Assembly: GCF_014873875.1 (NCBI RefSeq)
Contig: NZ_JADBEM010000001.1
Span: 2,790,001 to 2,854,000 of the forward strand
Source: Actinopolymorpha pittospori
Lineage (GTDB): Bacteria; Actinomycetota; Actinomycetes; Propionibacteriales; Actinopolymorphaceae
Direction of reading: 5' to 3'
Length of the DNA: 64,000 nt
The notes beneath the pieces are model-generated. The model was not told the origin of the DNA and searched no databases. It was given only the letters and a program-made list of their open reading frames with translations. Both the position numbers and the translations under genes were made by a program. This document shows, piece by piece, positions 35,006-42,271 of the stretch; within the stretch, counting starts at the first letter, position 1; each line of letters opens with the position of its first letter.

Positions 35006-36051
35006 GACGCGTCCTGAGCCGGTTCGCCCGGTCCGGCCGGCAGAGTCTGGATCGGCTGTCGCAGCGACGTCGTACCGGTACGCCAGGCGCCGAGCAGCTG
35101 GTCGGCGAGCCGGTCCTCCAGGAAGGAGGTCGCGTCGATCCCGAAGATCACGTCGGGTGTCAGGTCGGGTTCGCGTCCGAGCAGATCGCCGATCACGTCG
35201 TGGCGCATCACCTGTTCGTGTACGGCGTCGGCCTCGACGTGCTCGGTGTAGAACGACACGCACTGCTGTGGAAGCTTCAGCCGACGGAGCGCCTGCACCA
35301 TCCGGTGTGCGCTAGGTGCGGTGGTGATCTCCGCCGCGGCGAAGTGGCCGACTAGCGCGCCCCGCAGGGAGCGGTGGAGGCCGAGTAGCGACATCAGGTT
35401 GACGGTGGCGAGCATGTGGGCCGGTGCGGCGTCGAGGTAACGGCCGTATCGCGGGTCGAGCCCGAGACCGGCCATGAGGTCGGCGAAGAGCTGGGAGTGC
35501 GCCCGGGCGGCCCGACCCGCACCGAACTCGTCGTACTCGACCGCGACGAGGGAGGCCTTCGCCTGCCCCAGCAGGCGAGGAATCACCCAGGCGTGCGGAT
35601 CGGCCTCCTTCAGGTGGTAGAGCGAGCGCATCGCCACGAACTCGCGCACCTGCCACAGTTCTCCGCCGCGTTCCAGGAAATGGGAGACACCGGTGCCGTC
35701 CACCGGTTCGTGGACGAGGGGCTCGAGGGCGCTGGCGACGTCGGAATGGTGGGGAAGGTCGTGGCGGAGCGCCGCGAGGAAGGCACTCTCCAGATCCCCG
35801 CGCAGGCGCAGCAACTCCGGGTCCCACTCCCAGCGTCCGTCCGTGCCGGCGAAGGCGCGGTAGTGCAGTTCGTAGCAGGTGTAAAGCGCGAGTTGCAGGT
35901 CCTCGCCGTAGGCGTCCGCGGCGGCCACGGTGGCCCGGGGCGGTAGGACTCGATGGCGGTCGCCGGACAGCGCCTCGATGACCGCGGCGGACAACGGGCC
36001 GCGAGGTGTGGGAAGCGCCGGAGAGTACGACGTGGCCGCGCGGCGGGTCAT
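35002..36051 (-). CDS. Iron-containing redox enzyme (haem-oxygenase-like diiron fold)
   Basis: A 349-aa protein of the iron-containing redox enzyme family. Candidate iron ligands lie in YELHYRAF near residue 60, VEYDEFGAGRAARAHSQLF near 172 and FYTEHVEADAVHEQVM near 265, the Glu/His/Asp spacing of haem-oxygenase-like diiron oxidases. The rest is helical. Reaction unknown; relatives cleave or oxidise amino-acid-derived or fatty substrates with O2. The ATG overlaps the YbdK stop (ATGA), so the two are coupled. Confidence 0.83.
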   Translation of the reverse strand: MTRRAATSYSPALPTPRGPLSAAVIEALSGDRHRVLPPRATVAAADAYGEDLQLALYTCYELHYRAFAGTDGRWEWDPELLRLRGDLESAFLAALRHDLPHHSDVASALEPLVHEPVDGTGVSHFLERGGELWQVREFVAMRSLYHLKEADPHAWVIPRLLGQAKASLVAVEYDEFGAGRAARAHSQLFADLMAGLGLDPRYGRYLDAAPAHMLATVNLMSLLGLHRSLRGALVGHFAAAEITTAPSAHRMVQALRRLKLPQQCVSFYTEHVEADAVHEQVMRHDVIGDLLGREPDLTPDVIFGIDATSFLEDRLADQLLGAWRTGTTSLRQPIQTLPAGPGEPAQDAS

Positions 36052-37181
36052 GAGCCGTCACCTACCGCGCAGCCCGCGGCGGTCTGCGCGACCAACATGT
36101 CCACGACCGCCTGGGGCCCGGCCGTGGCGGTCCCGCGCTGCCGCGCCGCGCCGGTGCCGTGCCGCCGCAGGAGCGCCACGAGTTCGTGGACGAGACCGAG
36201 ATCGCCGGCCTCCTCCAGTGCGTCGCGCACGTAGCGGAGCAGCCGCCGGAGCAGATCGGTCGCAGGGACGAGTCCGCCATGGGCGGGATCGACGCCTGGA
36301 CCCTCCAGTCCGTACCTCGCCGCGGACCAGACAGCGGCGGCCGCCAGTTGGTCGGGAAACTCCGGGACCGGTCGTCCCGCCAGGATGTCCACGTGGATCG
36401 TACGCACGAGTGCCCGGGTGAGCCCGGCCTGCAGGATGGCGTCGTCCACTGTCCCGGCGGCGTCCGCGGCGCGGACCTCCAAGGTGGCGAAGCGACCGGA
36501 GGGACGGGCCAGCCAGAACGTCATGTTCGTGTCGACGAGGTGCCCGCACTCGACCAGTCGCCGGACCAGCGTGTCGTACTCGCGCACCGACCGGAAGCAG
36601 GGCGGTATGCCGGCGCCCGGGAACTGCGCCTGCCGAATGGTCCGCCAGCTGTGGTAGGCAGTGTCCCTGCCGTTGTCGAACGGCGAATTGACGGAGATCG
36701 CCAGCAGGGTCGGGAGCCATGGACGCAGGTGGTTCATGACCATGACCGCTGTCTCGCGGTCCGGCATTCCCACGTGGACGTGACAGCCGCAGGACTGGTA
36801 GGTGCGGGCGACCTCACCGTACAGTTCGGCGATTCGGGCGAAGCGCGGCGCGGACGGTGCGAACCGCTCGTCCCGGGAGAGAACCGGGTAGCCGACGGAG
36901 ACCAGCCGGAGCCCGTCCGGTGCCGCCGCGTCGCACAACACCGCCCGTGTCGTTCGAATGTGGTGGGCGGCCTCGGTGAGCGACCTGCAGACCCCACTTG
37001 CCGCCTCGAGCTGGGTCGGAAGCAACTCCAACTGCAGAAGGGCTCCCTGCGGCAGCCGGTCGCTCGACGCAGCCCGCGTGAGGACCTCCTGTGCCCTGGG
37101 CGCCGGCAGCCGCGACGCGGGATCCACGAGGAGGAACTCCTCCTCGATCCCGAAGGTCTCGCCGATCTCGCCCGTCGCCAT
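36048..37181 (-). CDS. Glutamate-cysteine ligase family, YbdK type
   Basis: A 377-aa carboxylate-amine ligase of the GCS2/YbdK family: FGIEEEFLLVDP at residues 9-20 (ATP/Mg site), CGCHVHVGMPDRE near 130, NSPFDNGRDT near 165, and RFATLEVRAADAA near 235. It probably joins glutamate to cysteine or another amine using ATP. ATG at 37181 fits the family start; ATG at 37223 also is open. It is followed with a 4-nt overlap by the iron redox enzyme and is divergent from the FAD/Rieske gene. Confidence 0.85.
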   Translation of the reverse strand: MATGEIGETFGIEEEFLLVDPASRLPAPRAQEVLTRAASSDRLPQGALLQLELLPTQLEAASGVCRSLTEAAHHIRTTRAVLCDAAAPDGLRLVSVGYPVLSRDERFAPSAPRFARIAELYGEVARTYQSCGCHVHVGMPDRETAVMVMNHLRPWLPTLLAISVNSPFDNGRDTAYHSWRTIRQAQFPGAGIPPCFRSVREYDTLVRRLVECGHLVDTNMTFWLARPSGRFATLEVRAADAAGTVDDAILQAGLTRALVRTIHVDILAGRPVPEFPDQLAAAAVWSAARYGLEGPGVDPAHGGLVPATDLLRRLLRYVRDALEEAGDLGLVHELVALLRRHGTGAARQRGTATAGPQAVVDMLVAQTAAGCAVGDGS

Positions 37182-37374
37182 GGATGTCCCGATCACGCAC
37201 GTGTCGCCGGCAGTCCGCCGCATTCCAGGATCGCAGGCCGAACCCGTGTACCGCGGGAAACGCCGGGCGTCCGACCTCGCGATGAGGCCCGGGTGAGTCA
37301 GGTCCGAACGCTAACCTGGGAGGGTTGGGGCGTCACGCTGTCGGTCCACGCAATCACGCCTCGGTAGGAGAAAA

Positions 37375-38895
37375 GTGACCATGACGGCACATGGCAGTGT
37401 CTGGTTGACTGGAACGGATCGCCCCTCCTACGCCGCGCTGGACGTCGATCTGGACGTCGATCTCGCTGTTGTCGGTGGTGGCCTGGTCGGGCTGACCACG
37501 GCCCTCCTCGCCCAGCGTGAGGGCTTTCGGACCGTGGTCCTCGAGGCGGGTCGGATCGCGTCGGGAACCACGGGCTACACGACCGGCAAGGTGACTTCCC
37601 AGCACACGTTGATCTACGCCGAACTGGTCGCCCGGCACGGCGAGCAGGCGGCCGCACACTACGCCGCGGCCAACGTCGCCGGCATGGAGCTCCTGGCAAG
37701 GCTCGCCGAGGAGGCCCAGATCGACGCTGACCTGACCTCGGCGCCCTCCTACGCGTACACCCTCGATCCACGACGTGGGAGCGAGTTGGAGAAGGAGGCG
37801 GCCGCAGCCCGTCAACTCGGCCTTGCCGCCACTGTGTCCGACAGGCCCGACTCCACGGATCTGCCCTTCGACGTCGCGGCGGCCGTCCGCTTCGACGACC
37901 AGTTCCACCTTGATCCGGTGCGTTACCTTGACGGGCTTGCCCACGAGCTGACGAGGATCGGTGGCATCATCCTCGAGCACACCCGGGCCACCTCGGTCGA
38001 GGAACGCAGGGACCACACGGTCGCGGTCTCCACCAGCGCGGGAACCGTCCGCGCCGACCAGGTGGTCGTCGCGACCCTGCTGCCCATCAACCTCATCGGC
38101 GGTTACTTCGCCCGGACCAGGCCGAGCCGCAGCTACGGCCTCGCCGCGCGACTGAGGACCCCCGCACCCGCGAGTATGACCATCTCGATCGACTCGCCCA
38201 CCCGGTCGACACGGCCGTGGCTCGCCGCCGGCCCCGGCGGAATCATCGTGGTCGGCAACGGTCACGAGACCGGTGCTGTCGAGGACACCATGGCGCTCTA
38301 CCAGGACCTCGAGGACTGGACGCGGTCGACGTTCGACGTCGAAGCCGTCGACTACCGCTGGTCGGCCCAGGACTTCGTCACCACCGACAAGATCCCCTAT
38401 GTGGGGAGGGCTCCAGGGCACCAGCAGGTTCAGGTGGCCACCGGGTTCAACAAGTGGGGCCTGAGCAACGGGGCCGCCGCGGCGATCATGCTCACCGACC
38501 TGATCGCCGACCGTCCGAACGAGTGGCTGGACGTCTTCAGGGCGAGCCGGATCGGCGACGCGAAGTCCGTGGCCAGCCTCCTCAAGGACAACCTCCAGGT
38601 CGGCAAGGAGTTCGTCGGCGGACATCTCGGCAAGCACAGACGCCGAGCCGCCGGTGACCTCCAGCCGGGCCAGGGCGGGATCGTCGAGTTGGACGGCGAC
38701 ACGGTGGGCGCCTACCGCGACGAGAAGGGTGACCTCCACACGGTGACCCCGACCTGCTCCCACCTCGGATGTCCGCTGCACTGGAACTCCGCCGAGCGGA
38801 GCTGGGACTGCAACTGCCACGGCTCCCGGTTCGACGTCGAGGGCGCCATCCTCAACAGTCCTGCCACGCGATCCATCGCCCGTGACCAGGACTGA
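37375..38895 (+). CDS. FAD-dependent oxidoreductase with C-terminal Rieske domain
   Basis: A 506-aa two-domain protein. Residues ~28-380: DAO-type FAD domain with VVGGGLVGLTTALLA (dinucleotide loop), SGTTGYTTGKVTSQH and a closing GFNKWGLSNG. Residues ~410-506: Rieske [2Fe-2S] domain with CSHLGCPLHW and CNCHGSRFD giving the two Cys-His pairs. Family architecture is known, function is not. GTG at 37375 or ATG at 37381 follow AGGAG. Divergent from the YbdK operon, a neighbourhood rich in iron-redox genes. Confidence 0.87.
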   Translation: MTMTAHGSVWLTGTDRPSYAALDVDLDVDLAVVGGGLVGLTTALLAQREGFRTVVLEAGRIASGTTGYTTGKVTSQHTLIYAELVARHGEQAAAHYAAANVAGMELLARLAEEAQIDADLTSAPSYAYTLDPRRGSELEKEAAAARQLGLAATVSDRPDSTDLPFDVAAAVRFDDQFHLDPVRYLDGLAHELTRIGGIILEHTRATSVEERRDHTVAVSTSAGTVRADQVVVATLLPINLIGGYFARTRPSRSYGLAARLRTPAPASMTISIDSPTRSTRPWLAAGPGGIIVVGNGHETGAVEDTMALYQDLEDWTRSTFDVEAVDYRWSAQDFVTTDKIPYVGRAPGHQQVQVATGFNKWGLSNGAAAAIMLTDLIADRPNEWLDVFRASRIGDAKSVASLLKDNLQVGKEFVGGHLGKHRRRAAGDLQPGQGGIVELDGDTVGAYRDEKGDLHTVTPTCSHLGCPLHWNSAERSWDCNCHGSRFDVEGAILNSPATRSIARDQD

Positions 38896-38937
38896 GCGGC
38901 GGTAGGACCCTGGCGCCGCGCGGCCTATCCTGGGTGG

Positions 38938-39159
38938 ATGGTCGAGCCAGGTTCGACGGTCGATGTCTGTCCGGTGTGCCGAGAACCCCAGCAGCCGACG
39001 TCGTACGGCCAGGTGGAGTCCGCTCCGGGCGGCAGGGGCGAGCCCGTGCCGCTGACCTGGAGTTGCCCCCATGACTGCCAGCAGACCGTGTGCGCGGAGG
39101 AGTGGGACCGTGCGGTCCTCGCGCTCGCCCGGGAACGCCGCGCGGCCAGGCGCCGCTGA
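38938..39159 (+). CDS. Small zinc-ribbon-like protein
   Basis: A 73-aa protein with CPVCREPQ near residue 11 and SCPHDCQQTVC near 43, i.e. two Cys pairs that could bind one zinc. The C-terminus is an Arg/Ala-rich helix (LALARERRAARRR). ATG at 38938 lies 6 nt after TATCCT, so it is probably leaderless. Not recognised beyond that. Confidence 0.65.
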   Translation: MVEPGSTVDVCPVCREPQQPTSYGQVESAPGGRGEPVPLTWSCPHDCQQTVCAEEWDRAVLALARERRAARRR

Positions 39160-39170
39160 CCGGCGGTCGG

Positions 39171-39620
39171 TCAGGCCGCCCGCCTGAGCTGGAGGCGGCG
39201 CTGGAGCAGCCGGCCGACGGGAGGCAACGCCGCCAACCGGAGCGGGACGTCGCGCAGCCACAGCCGGAACGGATCGGCCGGTGCGTAGAGTCCCTTGACC
39301 TTGCGGCCGAGCCGCTGCTTCTTCTCCGCCTCGGGACGCAGTTCCTTCTCCCACTCCGCGAGGGCGACCCCGATGTCGTCGGGGTGGCGCTCCAGCGCGG
39401 CACCCAGCAGGTCGGCCCCGGCGACGGCGAGGGAGGAGCCGTACCCGGCGAAGAGGGTGACGCACCAGGCGGCGTCGCCGAGCAGCGCGACCCGGCCCTT
39501 GCTCCACGAGGGCAGCACCACCTGGCTGATGGAGTCGAAGTAGACCGACTCGGCAGTGCGTAGCTGGGCGAGTACGTCGGGCGCGGCCCACCCGATGTCG
39601 CCGTACACCTTGGGAAGTTG
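39171..39620 (-). pseudogene. C-terminal fragment of a FAD-dependent monooxygenase
   Basis: About 150 residues match only the last third of a PHBH-type flavin monooxygenase: GWAAPDVLAQL, SQVVLPSWSKGRVALLGDAA (the GD motif binding FAD ribose), GYGSSLAVAGADLL. No FAD GxGxxG start or substrate domain exists; the in-frame sequence upstream is the antisense-frame shadow of the next gene. Directly downstream of the intact homologue at 39632-40852, with about 40-45% similar residues by eye, it looks like the remnant of a tandem duplicate. Confidence 0.7.
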
Positions 39621-39631
39621 GTGAGGGCTGG

Positions 39632-40852
39632 TCAGCGCCTGCTGGTGGAGGCGGTGCGCTGCCCCGGGTCGCGGTCGTGCGCACTGAGTGCTTCGATGGT
39701 CGCCGAGGACTTGCCGGCGAACGCCGTACCGAAGAACGCCGCGAGGCCGGGGAGATTGGCGAGCCGGAGGGCGAGCCGGCGCACGCGCAGTCGTGACTTG
39801 GAGGCGGGCAGGAACCACTGCGCGCCCCGGCGCGCGGCGCGCTGTTTGTCGGCGATGACCGGCCGCCAACGGCGCTCGTAGGCGGTGAGCGCGGTGGTGA
39901 TGGAGTCCGACGTCGCGAGGAGTTCGCCGAGCAGGTAGGCACCGGCCACCGCGAGGGACGCGCCCTGGCCCGCCAGAAGCGAGACGGCCTGGCAGGAGTC
40001 GCCCAGCAGGACGACGCGGCGGGAGGACCAGCGCGGGGCGACGACCTGCGCCACCTGGTCGTAGTAGATCTCCGCTGGCTCCGGGCAGGCGGCGAGTGCC
40101 TGAGGGGCGATCCAACCCAACGACGCGTAGGCGTCGCGGACGGCGCGGCGCGGATCGTCGGGGAGCGCGGGATCGCTCGTCCGGTGCACCGTGAACGCGG
40201 CCACGCGGCCGTCGCGCAGGCCGTAGAAGCCCATCTGCGCGCCGGTCGTGTCGGTGAGGCAGAAGCGGTTGCCCAGGAGGGTGTGGATTCCAGGATCGGT
40301 GAAGACGTACGCCGCGGTGTGGAAGCCGAGGTGTCGGACGAAGTCCCGCTCCGGGCCGAACGTCAGTCGCCGGACGGTGGAGTGGATGCCGTCGGCGCCC
40401 ACCAGGAGGTCGGCGTCGAGAACGCTGCCGTCGGCGAACGTGACGCGTACGCCCTCGGGTGCGTTGTCGATCCGGGTGAGCGCGCACCCGAAGCGCAGGT
40501 CGACGTCGGCGGTCACCTGCTCGCGGAGCGCGTGCTCGAGGTCGGGGCGCATGATGCTCACCAACCGGCCGTTCACCGCCCGCGCGAACCTCGCGTAGTC
40601 AATCCCTGCTTGACGGCGGCCGTCGTCATCGAGGTAGCACATCTCCTCGACCTGGTAGCCGAGTTCGTGCAGGCGGGGCAGGAGGCCCATGGGCTCGGCG
40701 GCGTCGTAACCCGGCCCGAAGAAGTCGATCATGTATCCCTGGCGGCGAGGCTCGGGCGCCTTCTCCACCACGGTCACCTGCCAGCCGTGGCCGGTCAGGC
40801 GGCGCGCGAGGGCCAGGCCGGCGATGCCGGCACCACAGATCAGCGCTTTCAT
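39632..40852 (-). CDS. FAD-dependent monooxygenase
   Basis: A 406-aa PHBH-fold flavoprotein hydroxylase: ALICGAGIAGLALARRL at residues 3-19, DLLVGADGIHSTVRRL near 148, and VVLLGDSCQAVSLLAGQGASLA near 275. It uses NAD(P)H and O2 to hydroxylate an aromatic or similar substrate. ATG at 40852 overlaps the TetR stop (ATGA), so it is co-translated with that repressor. Confidence 0.88.
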   Translation of the reverse strand: MKALICGAGIAGLALARRLTGHGWQVTVVEKAPEPRRQGYMIDFFGPGYDAAEPMGLLPRLHELGYQVEEMCYLDDDGRRQAGIDYARFARAVNGRLVSIMRPDLEHALREQVTADVDLRFGCALTRIDNAPEGVRVTFADGSVLDADLLVGADGIHSTVRRLTFGPERDFVRHLGFHTAAYVFTDPGIHTLLGNRFCLTDTTGAQMGFYGLRDGRVAAFTVHRTSDPALPDDPRRAVRDAYASLGWIAPQALAACPEPAEIYYDQVAQVVAPRWSSRRVVLLGDSCQAVSLLAGQGASLAVAGAYLLGELLATSDSITTALTAYERRWRPVIADKQRAARRGAQWFLPASKSRLRVRRLALRLANLPGLAAFFGTAFAGKSSATIEALSAHDRDPGQRTASTSRR

Positions 40853-41517
40853 GACGTCCTTCCTTTCGCTACGCCCTTCTTCGTTGTGCTCTTCCTCGGC
40901 GCGCCTCGCTTCGACGGGTCCCGCCGCGACGCTGTGCGGGTGGAGAGTGGAGTGGGCGCGACGAGCCCGCGCAGGACCGTCGCCGCGGCGGCCGAGGTGA
41001 GCTCCACGCCGAGCACGCGGTGCAGCATCAGACCGTCGATGGTCGCGGCCAGGACGGCGGCGGTGTCCCCGGGGTGATCCTGGCCGTGGCTGGCGAGCCA
41101 GGTGGTGAGGTCCTCCCGGAAACCGGCGACGAGTGTGGACAGCTCCGCACGGAGTTCCGGGTCGCGGGTCGCGGCGAGACAGGTCTCGGTGAACAGCAAC
41201 GAGGTCGCGTCCTCGCCCGGGTAGGAGTCCAGGGCGCCGAGCATCAGGTCGAGGCCGGCGTCCAGGTCGTCTGCGGAGGTGAACGCCAGCGACGTGGCGG
41301 ACACCACCTCACCCATCACGCGCAGGGCGGCTTCCCGCAGCAGCGCCTGGACGGAGGGGAAGTGGTAGTGGATGAGCCCGGGCGTGACATCGGCCCGCTC
41401 GGCGAGGGCGCGGGTGCTGACCGCGCTCCAGCCCAGCTCGGGGATCAGCGTCGCGGCCGTGTCGAGGAGCCGCTGGCGCACTTCGCGGCCTCGCTCCGCC
41501 GAGGTCCTGGCTGGCAT
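40849..41517 (-). CDS. TetR/AcrR family regulator
   Basis: A 222-aa repressor: HTH STRALAERADVTPGLIHYHFPSVQALL (TetR signature) and a TetR_C-like ligand domain. The last 28 residues are an unusual Arg/Lys/Ser/Thr-rich tail (SRRDPSKRGAPRKSTTKKGV). ATG at 41517 chosen by homology. It heads an operon with the FAD monooxygenase, overlapping it by 4 nt, and sits behind a 13-bp tandem repeat that may be its binding site. Confidence 0.87.
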   Translation of the reverse strand: MPARTSAERGREVRQRLLDTAATLIPELGWSAVSTRALAERADVTPGLIHYHFPSVQALLREAALRVMGEVVSATSLAFTSADDLDAGLDLMLGALDSYPGEDATSLLFTETCLAATRDPELRAELSTLVAGFREDLTTWLASHGQDHPGDTAAVLAATIDGLMLHRVLGVELTSAAAATVLRGLVAPTPLSTRTASRRDPSKRGAPRKSTTKKGVAKGRTS

Positions 41518-41549
41518 CGCCGTCCTCTCTTGGTCGCCCTCGTTCCCGC

Positions 41550-41601
41550 CTTGGTCGCACGCCTTGGTCGAACGACTTGGGTGATTGACTTGGACGACTG
41601 A
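41550..41601 (-). repeat. Four 13-bp tandem repeats beginning CTTGG
   Basis: CTTGGTCGCACGC, CTTGGTCGAACGA, CTTGGGTGATTGA and CTTGGACGACTGA run head to tail at 41550-41601, followed by CCAAACC; a fifth CTTGG lies at 41529. The array is 33-84 bp upstream of the TetR start. The 13-bp period is not a helix turn, so proteins would sit on different faces. May be an operator or promoter region. Confidence 0.55.
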
Positions 41602-41680
41602 CCAAACCGTAGCACGCGTACGCACGTACGGCGGGTGCGGTTGGACCGACGGGGGCCAGCCGCACCCGGCTCCGGACACC

Positions 41681-42085
41681 TCAGGCGGTACCGAACGGGT
41701 TGTCGATGACGTAACGCCAACGCTCGTCCGACCCACGACGGGCGACGTCGGTGGCAGTGCCCTGGAAGGCCATCGGACTCCCGTCGCGAGGATCGGTGCC
41801 ACGCATCGACCAGTCGACGATGAGCAGCGCGATGTCTCCCGCGACGTAGAGGTGACGAGTCCGCGCGTCGAGGGTCACCCCGAAGCCGAGCAGATGGTTG
41901 TGCGCGGCGAGCCGTTCCGCACCGGTCACCGGACAGCCCGGACGTGGCACGAGAACGGCGTCGGGTTCGTAGTGTCGATCGAGCTGCTCGGCGGATCCGC
42001 GCGCGAACGTCGCGGAGTAGGCCGCCACATGGTCGGACGGATCGTCGGCGAGGGGCATGGTGAACGGGAAGTCGTTGTCAGCCAT
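41681..42085 (-). CDS. SnoaL/NTF2-like protein
   Basis: A 134-aa small cone-shaped NTF2-like fold protein: VAAYSATFARGSAEQLDRHY, DAVLVPRPG, then strand-rich RTRHLYVAGDIALLIVDW and WRYVIDNPFG at the end, as in DUF4440/SnoaL-type ketosteroid-isomerase relatives. Catalytic role unknown. ATG at 42085 follows AGGAGGGC. Confidence 0.83.
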   Translation of the reverse strand: MADNDFPFTMPLADDPSDHVAAYSATFARGSAEQLDRHYEPDAVLVPRPGCPVTGAERLAAHNHLLGFGVTLDARTRHLYVAGDIALLIVDWSMRGTDPRDGSPMAFQGTATDVARRGSDERWRYVIDNPFGTA

Positions 42086-42271
42086 GCCCTCCTAGTGAAA
42101 CACGACGTGGATCGGTTCCGTCGGAGCCACGCCGTGGCATGCACCGGACCAGACCGGCGTCGTGCCGTGTGCATGTGGCGTTCCGGCGCACGACGAACGC
42201 CGGTCATCTGGGCGCAGTTGGCTGATTCTTCGGGGTGCCGCGGCGTCCGCGTGCCCCGGAGAGGAACAGTG

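Noticed and set aside
37354..39942. Long minus-strand frame across the FAD/Rieske gene
   Set aside because: Shadow of the Rieske flavoprotein; only its far upstream part overlaps real minus-strand genes in another frame.
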